From contig CP054837.1 of NCBI GenBank assembly GCA_028768525.1, positions 4,832,001-4,896,000 on the forward strand: a stretch of 64,000 nucleotides of DNA, written 5' to 3'. Shown here piece by piece: positions 40,434 through 49,080 of this stretch. Positions within the stretch are counted from its first letter, which is position 1, and each line of letters starts with the position of its first letter. Below the pieces are notes generated by a model. It worked only from the letters and a program-made list of their open reading frames with translations. It ran no database searches and was not told the origin of the DNA. Position numbers and translations under genes: made by a program. The stretch comes from Desulfobacter sp. GTDB lineage: Bacteria > Desulfobacterota > Desulfobacteria > Desulfobacterales > Desulfobacteraceae.

Positions 40434-42284
40434 ATGCATAAATTGTTAAAGGACAGCCCGGGCGAGAAGATCATGCTTCTGGGCAACGAAGCCATTGCAA
40501 GGGGGGCCGTAGAAGCCGGCGTGGCATTTGCCACCACCTATCCGGGCACCCCTTCCTCTGAAATTTCCCTGAATCTTTTTCAGATGTCAAAGGAGTCGGA
40601 TCTCTATTTCGAATACAGCACCAACGAGAAGGTGGCCCTTGAAGTGGCGGCGGCCGCAGCCAATTCCGGTCTGAGAACCTTTTGCATGATGAAGCATGTG
40701 GGCCTGAACGTGGCGGCGGATCCTTTGATGACCCTTTCCTACGTGGGCGTCACCGCCGGCATGGTCATCCTCACCGCCGATGATCCGGCCATGTTTTCCA
40801 GCCAGAACGAACAGGACAACCGTTACTATGCCAAATTCGGCGGGTTCCCCATGCTGGAGCCCTCATCCGTGGCCGAGGCCAAGGAGATGATCAAAGAGGC
40901 TTTTGAGTTGTCCGAAAGCCTGAAACAGCCGGTGATCCTGAGGACCACCACAAGGATCAACCACTCCAATGCCTTTGTGGCCTTCGGCGAGATGAAGGAA
41001 CGAAAGACCCGTGGGCGGTTTGAAAAAGATCCCATGCGCTGCGTCACCGTGCCCGCCGTCTCCCGGGGGCTCCATGTCAAGCTCCTTGAACGGCTGGATT
41101 CTGCCACCGGGTTGGCTGAAAAATCGGATTTCAATTTTGTCCAGGGCGACGGGCCCTTAGGAATAATTGCCAACGGGGTGAGTTTCCACTATGCCGAAGA
41201 TGCCGTAAAGGACCTGGGGATTGAAGATAAAACCCGGATTCTGAGGCTGGGATTCACCAATCCCATGCCCGCCGGTCTGATCAAGGATTTCCTTAAAGAC
41301 TGTGAAAAGGTATTGGTGGTTGAAGAGGGGGAACCCTTTATGGAAGAGGCGGTCAAAGCCTTTGCCCAGGAAGCCGGCATCACCATTCCCATCCAGGGAA
41401 AATCCGCGGACCTTTTTTCCCGGCTTTATGAGTATGACCCGGCCATGGTCCGGGAAAAAATCGCTGCCTTTTTCGGTTTTGATTATACCCCGGTAAATAA
41501 AATTGACACCTCTGATATACCTGAAATCGCCAACCGCCCCCCGAATCTCTGCTCCGGTTGTTCCCATCGGGCAACCTTCTACGCGGTACAGAAGGCGGCT
41601 GAGGGCATGGATATCATCTGTCCCAATGACATCGGTTGCTATACCCTGGGATTCATGCCGCCCCTGTCCACCGGCGATTTTGTCATCTGCATGGGCTCTT
41701 CGGTGAGTTCCTCCTGCGGCTTCGGCCGGGCCACGGACCAGAAGGTGGTTTCCTTTATCGGGGACTCCACGTTCTTCCATTCCGGCATCACCGGGCTGGT
41801 CAATGCGGTGTTCAATAAACATAATTTCACCCTGGTGATTCTGGAAAACGGAATCACGGCCATGACCGGCCACCAGCCCCATCCCGGCGTGGACATGGAG
41901 CAGATGGGCATGCCCGGCTACGGCCGTGTGGACATTGAACAGCTGGTTCGGGCACTAGGGGTGGAGCATGTCTCCGTGATCAAGCCCTTTAAGGTCAAAA
42001 AGAGCATGGAAACCATCCGAGAAGCCCTGGCCTTTGACGGGGTGTCCGTCATCATTTCCAAAGAGCCCTGCATCCTCTGGGCCAAGAGCATGAAGCTGAA
42101 AAAAGTCCGTCCTTTTGAAGTCACTGACAAGTGTACGGACCACAAGGAATGCATCAACGGCATTGCCTGTCCCTCCTTCTACATTGAAGCGGGGCGGGTG
42201 AAGATAGACGCCAACACCTGTGTGGGCTGTGCCCTCTGTGCCCAGATCTGCCCCGACAATGCCATCCGGCCCCTGAAACAATAG
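40434..42284 (+). CDS. iorA: Indolepyruvate ferredoxin oxidoreductase, alpha subunit
   Basis: 616-residue TPP and iron-sulfur enzyme that oxidises aryl-pyruvates from Trp, Phe and Tyr to aryl-acetyl-CoA with reduction of ferredoxin. Pyrimidine-binding domain at the N-terminus (GVAFATTYPGTPSSEIS); TPP-binding domain near residues 370-500 (PNLCSGCSHRATFYAVQ, CPNDIGCYTLG, SFIGDSTFFHSGI); C-terminal ferredoxin segment with CTDHKECINGIACPSF and CVGCALCAQICP for two clusters. All main motifs are complete. The beta subunit gene follows by 12 bases. Confidence 0.95.
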   Translation: MHKLLKDSPGEKIMLLGNEAIARGAVEAGVAFATTYPGTPSSEISLNLFQMSKESDLYFEYSTNEKVALEVAAAAANSGLRTFCMMKHVGLNVAADPLMTLSYVGVTAGMVILTADDPAMFSSQNEQDNRYYAKFGGFPMLEPSSVAEAKEMIKEAFELSESLKQPVILRTTTRINHSNAFVAFGEMKERKTRGRFEKDPMRCVTVPAVSRGLHVKLLERLDSATGLAEKSDFNFVQGDGPLGIIANGVSFHYAEDAVKDLGIEDKTRILRLGFTNPMPAGLIKDFLKDCEKVLVVEEGEPFMEEAVKAFAQEAGITIPIQGKSADLFSRLYEYDPAMVREKIAAFFGFDYTPVNKIDTSDIPEIANRPPNLCSGCSHRATFYAVQKAAEGMDIICPNDIGCYTLGFMPPLSTGDFVICMGSSVSSSCGFGRATDQKVVSFIGDSTFFHSGITGLVNAVFNKHNFTLVILENGITAMTGHQPHPGVDMEQMGMPGYGRVDIEQLVRALGVEHVSVIKPFKVKKSMETIREALAFDGVSVIISKEPCILWAKSMKLKKVRPFEVTDKCTDHKECINGIACPSFYIEAGRVKIDANTCVGCALCAQICPDNAIRPLKQ

Positions 42285-42296
42285 GAGATAAGCTAA

Positions 42297-42896
42297 ATGA
42301 AAACAACAAGACTGATTATTGTAGCAGTGGGCGGACAGGGCAATCTTCTGGCATCCAAGGTCCTGGGCGAAGCCGCCCTCATCGAAGGCGTGGAGGTAAG
42401 GATGAGTGAGATCCACGGCATGGCCCAGCGGGGCGGGGTCGTGGAATCGGCCATTGTATTCGGGAATGCCACAAGCTCCATTATTTCCGACGGTGAGGCG
42501 GATATCCTGCTGGGATTTGAGCCGGCCGAAACCCTTCGGGCCATCGGCAGATGCTCCGCCGACACAAAGGTTGTTACCAACACGGCCACCCTGCCGCCCT
42601 TTACCGTTGGCATCGGAAAGGGGGCCTATCCAGAGGTGGAAGAGATCAAGCGGGTCCTGAAAGAGAAGACCGCCGGCCTGGTGGCCATTGACGCCATGGC
42701 ACTGGCCAAGGAAGCGGGCAGCCCCATGAGCGTGAACATCGTGCTCTTGGGTGCCCTGATCCAGACCAATGCCCTGGGCTTTTCCAAGGAGAGCGTCATC
42801 GAAGCCATACGCCGGAGAACCAAGCCCGCTTTCCTGGACATGAACCTCAAGGCGTTTGAACTGGGGTTCGAGGCCGCTGCAAACAGTGTCGTTTAA
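42297..42896 (+). CDS. iorB: Indolepyruvate ferredoxin oxidoreductase, beta subunit
   Basis: 199-residue gamma-domain (POR-type) partner of IorA. It has the family opening TTRLIIVAVGGQGNLLASKVLGEAAL, then VRMSEIHGMAQRGGVVESAIVFG and DILLGFEPAETLRAI. It pairs with the alpha subunit to form the catalytic site. RBS-like GGAGATAAG precedes the ATG. A GC-rich terminator with a UUCG loop follows. Confidence 0.94.
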   Translation: MKTTRLIIVAVGGQGNLLASKVLGEAALIEGVEVRMSEIHGMAQRGGVVESAIVFGNATSSIISDGEADILLGFEPAETLRAIGRCSADTKVVTNTATLPPFTVGIGKGAYPEVEEIKRVLKEKTAGLVAIDAMALAKEAGSPMSVNIVLLGALIQTNALGFSKESVIEAIRRRTKPAFLDMNLKAFELGFEAAANSVV

Positions 42897-42907
42897 ATAA
42901 ACCGTCG

Positions 42908-42934
42908 CCCGGCCGGTTCGCCGGCCGGGACGTT
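42908..42934 (+). terminator. Terminator after iorB
   Basis: CCCGGCCGG-TTCG-CCGGCCGGG (42908-42929) is a perfect 9-bp stem with a stable TTCG tetraloop, followed by ACGTTT. The T run is short, so some read-through to aroQ is likely. Confidence 0.65.
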
Positions 42935-42956
42935 TAAAAATTAGGTGAGTACGGAT

Positions 42957-43412
42957 ATGACAACGCTAAATCTTCCCCTGGTCCATGTCATCAACGGTCC
43001 CAACCTGAACATGCTGGGTAAACGGGAACCTGAGGTCTACGGCAGCCTGAGCCTGGGTGATATCAACCGGGATCTCGGTGAACTGGCCGGTGAACTGGGC
43101 ATTGAACTTTGTTTCTTTCAATCCAACCACGAGGGAAGGCTCTTAGACCATATCCACAAAATCTTTGAACAAGACCCCGCCGGGGTGATCATCAATCCCG
43201 GCGCCTTCACCCATACGTCGGTGGCCCTGAGGGACGCCTTGCTGTTACTCTCCTGTCCCATCATTGAGGTCCACCTTTCAAATATCCACAAGCGGGAGCC
43301 CTTCCGCCACAAATCCCTGATCGCAGATATTGCTGAAGGCCAGCTTACCGGTTTCGGCCATTTCGGTTACCATATGGCCTTGCGGGCCATTCACCACCGT
43401 CTCAGCAATTGA
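42957..43412 (+). CDS. aroQ: 3-dehydroquinate dehydratase, type II
   Basis: 151-residue shikimate-pathway enzyme. Type II motifs are complete: VINGPNLNMLGKREPEVYG near the start (catalytic Tyr), FFQSNHEGRLLDHIH, VIINPGAFTHTSVALRDAL and IEVHLSNIHKREPFRHKS (catalytic His). I start at the ATG at 42957 with AGGTGAG seven bases upstream; a GTG 12 bases earlier is in frame but overlaps that ribosome site. The gene is followed by mqnB 22 bases later, joining chorismate supply and menaquinone synthesis. Confidence 0.95.
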   Translation: MTTLNLPLVHVINGPNLNMLGKREPEVYGSLSLGDINRDLGELAGELGIELCFFQSNHEGRLLDHIHKIFEQDPAGVIINPGAFTHTSVALRDALLLLSCPIIEVHLSNIHKREPFRHKSLIADIAEGQLTGFGHFGYHMALRAIHHRLSN

Positions 43413-43434
43413 CGTGGCGGTTCACGGGCCTGAT

Positions 43435-44175
43435 ATGCTGAGTCCCGGGCTTCTCATCCTATGCGCTACTGAATTTGAGGTGGCCGCCTTTTTAAAGGAA
43501 TTTCCCCACGCCCAAAAGACAAGGGTTAAATCCGGGGGATGCCTTTACATGACATCCCAATGGCACTGTCTGGTTACCGGTCCCGGCGTATTCAACACCG
43601 CCCTGGGCCTGGGGGGCTACCTGGAGAATCATACCCCGGCCCTCATCCTTGACACGGGCATCGCAGGGGCCTTTGAAGGGGCGGGCCTGAAAAACGGTGA
43701 TATTGCCCTTGCCGCCAGGGAACACTATATCCACACCGGTGTGGGCAATGAGCCCCTGTCACGCTCCCCCCTTCCCTTTGAACTGGTTCCCGGTTATCCG
43801 GAGACGGGCCGGGGCATCTACGGGTTTGACCCTGAACGGGTCGGGCGCTGGCAGGCAAGGATGGCGGAGAGCCTGGAATTTGAATCGGCTCCTCTCCCCA
43901 GGATTGATACCGGTGCTTTTCTGACGGTTTCAGCCATCACAGAAGGACGGGAAAGTGCCGCAGCGCTTTACGGCCGGTTTCGGCCCTTGATGGAATCCAT
44001 GGAAGGGGCCGCCGCCGCCCATTGTGCCCTTTGTTTCGGCGTCCCCATGGTGGAGATCCGGGCCGCCTCCAACCGGGTCGGGGAGAGGGACAAGGCCAAG
44101 TGGGACTTCCCCCTGGCCTGTGACCGGGTCCGTTCGATTTGCAGGGCTGCCCTGGCGACAGGTTCCCGGGACTAA
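43435..44175 (+). CDS. mqnB: Futalosine hydrolase MqnB
   Basis: 246-residue nucleosidase of the phosphorylase/hydrolase fold, cleaving futalosine to dehypoxanthine futalosine in the futalosine route to menaquinone. Visible are LILCATEFEVAAFL at the start, ILDTGIAGAFEGAGLKNGDIALA with the base-binding loop, and ESMEGAAAAHCALCFGVPMVEIRAASNRVGERD with the Met-Glu ribose pair. The last motif distinguishes MqnB-type from MTA/SAH nucleosidases. I start at the ATG at 43435; earlier in-frame codons overlap aroQ without support. It ends in convergence with a histidine kinase gene. Confidence 0.82.
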   Translation: MLSPGLLILCATEFEVAAFLKEFPHAQKTRVKSGGCLYMTSQWHCLVTGPGVFNTALGLGGYLENHTPALILDTGIAGAFEGAGLKNGDIALAAREHYIHTGVGNEPLSRSPLPFELVPGYPETGRGIYGFDPERVGRWQARMAESLEFESAPLPRIDTGAFLTVSAITEGRESAAALYGRFRPLMESMEGAAAAHCALCFGVPMVEIRAASNRVGERDKAKWDFPLACDRVRSICRAALATGSRD

Positions 44176-44187
44176 CGCCGGCATTCT

Positions 44188-44216
44188 GCCAGGTTCTGCC
44201 GGTCCTGGCCTGGGTG
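44188..44216 (+). terminator. Weak hairpin between mqnB and the convergent kinase gene
   Basis: GCCAGG (44188-44193) and CCTGGC (44204-44209) form a 6-bp stem with a 10-base loop. The tail is mixed, with only a short TTTT after it. Confidence 0.3.
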
Positions 44217-44221
44217 CTTTT

Positions 44222-46474
44222 CTATCCTTGTTCCAGGGGGAGATGTATGATGAAATTGCTCCCTTCTCCGGGTTTTGAAACCACCTCCATTTTCCCATTA
44301 TGATGTTCGGTGATGATAAAATAGGAAACAGCAAGCCCGAGGCCGGTGCCGATCCCCACCGGTTTTGTGGTGAAAAAGGGTTCAAAGATTCTTTTACGGA
44401 TGTTTTCTTCCATGCCGGGCCCGTTATCCTCAACTTCCATTTTCAGCATCCCTGATGCGTCCAGTCCGATCCTGATGGTGAATTTCGGATCAGGTGTGGC
44501 GGACATGGCGTGGGCGCCGTTGCTTAAAAGATTCAGTAGCACCTGCTGGATTTTGCTGCCTTCACACATCACATCGGGTAAATCGGTTTCATATTGCCTG
44601 ATAATCTCAATGGATTTAAAGTCAAAGTGTTTTTTCAGGTCAAAGTCGGTGGCGGCCAGTTCAAGCACCTTATCCATGAGATCAACGGGATCTTGGGTTG
44701 AGAAAGAGGTATCGCTTTTTCTTGAGAAGTTGAGCATGTTTCCGACAATGGAAGCAATCCGCAGGCCGGATTCATTAATGGCATCAAGGAATTTTGGGAT
44801 CTGTCTGGCTTCCATGTACCGGGATATGGCATCCACGGTTGTCCCCGCATTTTCTGCAGCCTTTATATTGGCGGGTATGGATTTTTTTAGGGCCAGGCGG
44901 TTGCCCATGACACTGGCCGTCTGTATGATGCCTGCCAGGGGGTTGTTGATCTCATGGGCCATGCCGGCGGCCAGCCCGCCGACGGAGAGCATCTTTTCCC
45001 CCTGGATCATCATCTCTTCAAAATGGACTTTATCGGTGACATCGTCTATGCGGATCACCGCGCCTTCCATTCCCTCCCTTTCCAGGGGGTATATGGTTAC
45101 ATCCTCGTACCGGATCTGGTCGCCTGTTTTTCTGGGAACCTTGGCGCTGAACTGAAGGGATCTGAACTGAATGGCCTCCATGACTTTTTCCATCTCCTTG
45201 CCCATATCGGGCAGAACCTTGTCCAGCTTCATCCCCAGACTCTGGGCCGCACTGAGGCCGGTTGCCTTCTGGGCGGCCTGGTTCCATTGGGTTACCCGGC
45301 CGTCCCTGTCAACCCCTACCAGGATCGAGGGCATGGAGTCGATGATATGGCCCAGGTAGTTGCGAAGATAGCGGAGTTCGTTTTCCGCCGCCTTGGTCTG
45401 TGAAATATCCCGCATGATGGCGGAAATATATTCAAGGCGGCCCTGGTTATCTGTGTGGGAAATGAGCACCAGGGATACCGGGATTTTTGTTCCGTCGGAC
45501 CTGAGCAGCAGGGACTCCCCCTCCCAGGTTCCCCTGTCAACGGCAGTGGGCAGTCCATTTGTTTCAATTTCCCCAAAGGCGTCTTCAGGATGAAGATCCA
45601 TCAGATACCTGTCCTTAAGGGAAACGTTTAAATACCATCCCATCATCTGCCTGCCCGCCCGGTTCATATATAAAATGGCCTTATCCGGGGTGGCAATGGA
45701 AACCAGGTCGCTGGTGGATTCAATGATACTGGTGATCCGTTTGAGGTCTGAGATTTTTTCCTTGACGGCATCCCTCATTGTTTCAAAGCTCTGGGCCAGG
45801 TTTCCCAGTTCGTCCCGTCGCTTCATGTCGATGGTCTTTTCAAGATCCCCCTGGACGATGTTGCGGGTGGCATCTTCCAGATAGGTGATGGGGTGGAGGA
45901 TGGCCCTTGAAAGAATCCAGTTCAGTACGATGAGCATGAGGAAAAAGATGGTCAGCAGCAGGCCGGCGTAAAGGAAATGGGAGAGTCTGCGGTCATTTTC
46001 CATTTCCTCCAGGGAGTAGTGGATCCGTATATATCCCAAGTGTTCACCCAGGAAGCGGATTTCCTTTAAAAAGAGCAGTGCGCCCCGTTGTTGCCAGGTC
46101 TCTTCCCGGATCAGGTGGGCCCTGGTAATCTCAGTTTTTTCTTTGGGGCCGATATCCTGCCGGATCAGTTCGTTTCCGTTGGATACCAGCAGTTTCCCTG
46201 TATGATCAAAAATGCTGATGCCTTGAATGCCCCGGACTTTCCGCATTTCGTCGATCCGGATGGCAATGGCCTTAAACCGGTGGTCAAAGATCTCATTGGC
46301 CAGTTCTTCCGTATCCCTTTCAACCAGGGCCTCCAGCAGGGTTTCTACATCTCTGAGGGCGGCGTCCCCCCGGTGTTTTTGCTGGGCCAGAAAAATAAAG
46401 GTATATACAAAGGCGATCAGGGCAAAGGTGATGATAATTGCCCCGTTGACCTTATGCCTTAAAGTAAAAGCCAT
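44222..46474 (-). CDS. Membrane sensor histidine kinase with two PAS domains
   Basis: 750-residue kinase. Transmembrane helices at about 10-30 and 168-187 bracket a periplasmic sensor of about 135 residues. HAMP follows (about 190-240), then PAS (about 245-358, YISAIMRDISQTK), a second PAS (about 372-480, WNQAAQKATG), HisKA with His507 in GMAHEINNPLAGI and HATPase_c with NLLSNGAHAM, DNGPGM and GTGLGLAV. It lacks a receiver domain. The start lies 14 bases after the stop of a periplasmic binding protein gene; two such genes precede it in tandem, which suggests that they present the ligand to this kinase. No cognate response regulator is adjacent. Confidence 0.9.
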   Translation of the reverse strand: MAFTLRHKVNGAIIITFALIAFVYTFIFLAQQKHRGDAALRDVETLLEALVERDTEELANEIFDHRFKAIAIRIDEMRKVRGIQGISIFDHTGKLLVSNGNELIRQDIGPKEKTEITRAHLIREETWQQRGALLFLKEIRFLGEHLGYIRIHYSLEEMENDRRLSHFLYAGLLLTIFFLMLIVLNWILSRAILHPITYLEDATRNIVQGDLEKTIDMKRRDELGNLAQSFETMRDAVKEKISDLKRITSIIESTSDLVSIATPDKAILYMNRAGRQMMGWYLNVSLKDRYLMDLHPEDAFGEIETNGLPTAVDRGTWEGESLLLRSDGTKIPVSLVLISHTDNQGRLEYISAIMRDISQTKAAENELRYLRNYLGHIIDSMPSILVGVDRDGRVTQWNQAAQKATGLSAAQSLGMKLDKVLPDMGKEMEKVMEAIQFRSLQFSAKVPRKTGDQIRYEDVTIYPLEREGMEGAVIRIDDVTDKVHFEEMMIQGEKMLSVGGLAAGMAHEINNPLAGIIQTASVMGNRLALKKSIPANIKAAENAGTTVDAISRYMEARQIPKFLDAINESGLRIASIVGNMLNFSRKSDTSFSTQDPVDLMDKVLELAATDFDLKKHFDFKSIEIIRQYETDLPDVMCEGSKIQQVLLNLLSNGAHAMSATPDPKFTIRIGLDASGMLKMEVEDNGPGMEENIRKRIFEPFFTTKPVGIGTGLGLAVSYFIITEHHNGKMEVVSKPGEGSNFIIHLPLEQG

Positions 46475-46488
46475 TGGGCGCTCCGAAA

Positions 46489-47610
46489 TTATGGCTGAAC
46501 CGTTTTAACGTAACGGGTTTTTCCGTCGTCAAATTTTAGTATTATGGCAGACTTAACCGGATCCCGGCCTTCATTAAAAGCGATTTTTCCCGTAATCCCG
46601 TTAAAGTCCCGGGTGGCTGCAAGGGCTGGGCGGACCTTTTCCGGTTCAATGGAACCGGCCCTTTTGACGGCATCGGCAAAAAGGAAAACCGCATCAAAGG
46701 CCAGGGCTGTACCTGAATCCACAGGCGGCTTTTTGAAATTCCGGTAATACTCTGTTACAAAATGCCGGCTTTGGGGCGCCTGGTTTTCTTCATGCCAATG
46801 GACGGTAAAATATGCCCCATGAAGTGCAGCCCCGGCATGATCATACATGGACGTGCCCCACCCGTCTCCGCCGAGAAAAGGAATCTCCAGGCCCATATCC
46901 CTGGCCTGTTTAATGATTAGTGCAGAATCCACAATGTTGCCTGGAACAAAAACCACATCCGGTTTAAGGGTGACAATGGCTTCGAGTGGGGGAGAATAAT
47001 CCGTTGCATCGTGAAGATAATCGGCTTTGAATAGTATTTTTCCGCCTTTTGCCTGAAAGTCCCTGATAAAAAAATCTGCCAGGCCTTCGCTGTACTTCTG
47101 GCTGGCATTGATGAGTACCGCAGCGGTCCGGGCCTTGAGGTCCCGAAAGGCAAAATTGGACATGATTCTTCCCTGGAAAGAGTCGATGAAACAGACCCTG
47201 AATATAAAATCACCTGCCCGGGTGACCGCCGGATTGGTCGAGTAAATGGCCAGCATGGGGATGCGGGCGGCCTGTAGCACCGGTGCCATGGCCATTGAAT
47301 GGGAACTCCAATTGGCTCCGAACACGGCGGCAACCCCTGCTTCTGCGGCTTTCTGGGCCGCCTTTTTTGAGTGGAGCGAGGTGCTGTGATTGTCATATTC
47401 GATGATTTCCACCGTTTTGCCCAGGAGCCCGCCCTGCTGGTTCAGTTGGCGAACGGCAAATCTTACCCCTGTAATTGCACTCAGATTGCCCGCCGCGGCT
47501 TTACCGGTTTTTGCAAATATGGAGGCGATTTTTACGGTTTCGGCGGCCTGACTGAAGGTGGCCGTGATGATCAAAGAAATGATGATAATAATACGCTGAC
47601 TTAATTTCAT
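46489..47610 (-). CDS. Periplasmic binding protein (LivJ-type, Peripla_BP_6), copy 1
   Basis: 373-residue exported protein. Signal peptide about 1-22 (IIIIISLIITATFSQAAE). The mature protein follows the branched-chain amino-acid binding pattern: VKIASIFAKTGKAAAGN, RFAVRQLNQQGGLLGKTVEII, AAVFGANWSSHSMAMAPVLQAARIPM and IPFLGGDGWGTSMYDHAG. It is closely similar in order and wording to the gene directly upstream, a tandem duplicate. No permease or ATPase of a Liv transporter is nearby. RBS GGGGAA precedes the start. The kinase gene follows by 14 bases. Confidence 0.87.
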   Translation of the reverse strand: MKLSQRIIIIISLIITATFSQAAETVKIASIFAKTGKAAAGNLSAITGVRFAVRQLNQQGGLLGKTVEIIEYDNHSTSLHSKKAAQKAAEAGVAAVFGANWSSHSMAMAPVLQAARIPMLAIYSTNPAVTRAGDFIFRVCFIDSFQGRIMSNFAFRDLKARTAAVLINASQKYSEGLADFFIRDFQAKGGKILFKADYLHDATDYSPPLEAIVTLKPDVVFVPGNIVDSALIIKQARDMGLEIPFLGGDGWGTSMYDHAGAALHGAYFTVHWHEENQAPQSRHFVTEYYRNFKKPPVDSGTALAFDAVFLFADAVKRAGSIEPEKVRPALAATRDFNGITGKIAFNEGRDPVKSAIILKFDDGKTRYVKTVQP

Positions 47611-47683
47611 AGTATTCCCCGCATAAAAAGTTAGGACCTTTCCCCCGTGGGGATCCGGCCTGAAACTTTGTGCCCGTTAATGG

Positions 47684-48799
47684 TCAGGGCCGTACCGTTT
47701 TAACATAGACTGAGGTGCCTTTTTCAAATTTCAGTATGACGGCAGGTTTTATGGGGTCCCCGTTTTTATCAAAACTGATGACCCCGGTGACCCCTTGGAA
47801 ATCCCGGGTTTCCGCTATGGCGTCGCGTATGCGTTTGGGGTCAAAACTGCCTGCCCTGCGCACGGCATCGGCAAAAAGATAGACGCAGTCATTGGCCAGG
47901 GCGACCCCCGGATCAATTTTTCCAAATTCTGCCTGGTATTTTATGACCAGTTTCCGGCTTTTTTCCCCTTGTTTTTCAGGGTGCCAGTGGTTTGAATAAT
48001 AGTTCCCTTCAATGACATCTCCCATGATTTCATATATTGAATCGTTCCACCCGTCACCGCCGAGAAATGGGATTTGAATCCCCTGGGCCCGTGCCTGGCT
48101 GATGAGCAGGCCGGCCTCCTTTGAGGAGCCGGGCATGAAGATGACCTCCGGCATAAATTGTTTGATTTTTTCCAGCAGAGGGGTGAAATCCACTGTGGTA
48201 CCCAGATAATTTCCGGTGAATACTATTTTCCCCCCCAGCTGGGTGTAGGATTGGTCAAAGAATTTTGCCAGGCTTTCGCTGTACTTGCGGTTGGCATTGA
48301 CAAGGATGCCGGCGGTTCTTGTTTTCATATCCTGGAAAGCGAAGTTGGCCATTATTTTTCCCTGGAAGGGGTCTGTGTAGCAGACGCGGAAAATATAGTC
48401 TCCGACGCGGGTCAGGTCGGTATGGGTGGAATAGGGCGAAATCATGGGAATTGCCGCCGCCTGGAGAACCGGTGCCATGGCCAGGGAGTGGGTGCTGTAT
48501 ATGGCGCCGAACACGGCTACCACCCCCGCCTTGACGGCTTCCCGGGCAGCCCGTTTTGATCCCAGGGCTGTGCTCTGGTTGTCAAATTCAATTAATTCAA
48601 TCTGCCGGCCTAAAACCCCGCCGTTCTGATTTAACTCGTCAATGGCGAGCCGGATGCCGTTTAATGTCGAGGCATTGTCCAGTACCGATTTGCCGGTTTT
48701 TGAAAAAATGGCGCCAACCCTTGCCGTTCCGGCAAAAGCCGGGATTGAGGCTGCAAGTAAAACCAAGATCATCGTCGCTGAGGATATCCGTAAATTCAT
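47684..48799 (-). CDS. Periplasmic binding protein (LivJ-type, Peripla_BP_6), copy 2
   Basis: 371-residue exported protein, paralogue of the gene downstream. Signal peptide about 1-23 (MILVLLAASIPAFAG). Matching motifs are ARVGAIFSKTGKSVLDNAS, RLAIDELNQNGGVLGRQIELI, AVFGAIYSTHSLAMAPVLQAAAIPM and IPFLGGDGWNDSIYEIMG. The two copies differ mostly at ligand-facing segments and near the ends, so they may bind different ligands. The start has AGGAGG upstream. It is the first gene of the cassette of two binding proteins and a histidine kinase and diverges from a PAS protein. Confidence 0.87.
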   Translation of the reverse strand: MNLRISSATMILVLLAASIPAFAGTARVGAIFSKTGKSVLDNASTLNGIRLAIDELNQNGGVLGRQIELIEFDNQSTALGSKRAAREAVKAGVVAVFGAIYSTHSLAMAPVLQAAAIPMISPYSTHTDLTRVGDYIFRVCYTDPFQGKIMANFAFQDMKTRTAGILVNANRKYSESLAKFFDQSYTQLGGKIVFTGNYLGTTVDFTPLLEKIKQFMPEVIFMPGSSKEAGLLISQARAQGIQIPFLGGDGWNDSIYEIMGDVIEGNYYSNHWHPEKQGEKSRKLVIKYQAEFGKIDPGVALANDCVYLFADAVRRAGSFDPKRIRDAIAETRDFQGVTGVISFDKNGDPIKPAVILKFEKGTSVYVKTVRP

Positions 48800-49080
48800 C
48801 CCCTACCGCCTCCTGCTTATTGGGTGTCTGCCATTGGGAGTGATTCATAACACGATACAATAAAAAATGGGATAATGCAAAATTTCCACATGCTTATTGC
48901 CTGGTTTTTTTGTTTTTATCCGGGCAGAATTTTGGCGGAATTAAAGAAGTGTGATATTATATGAAAATTACTTTGCTCTTAGATATTGGCGGGTTATGAT
49001 ACCTGGCCCTTTGTTGCTTTTTACAACGCAATAACATATTTAGGAGCCCAGAAAGCTAAGACTTATTTTGGGGTGGCGTG
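48800..49080. other. Divergent intergenic region
   Basis: 281 bases between the binding-protein gene and the PAS gene. It is AT-rich and must hold two divergent promoters, but no box pair is convincing; TTGCAT and TATCGT on the minus strand with a 17-base spacer is the best candidate for the binding-protein side. TGCCTGG and CCGGGCA near 48897-48925 can pair around a T-rich loop. No gene is seen. Confidence 0.5.
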
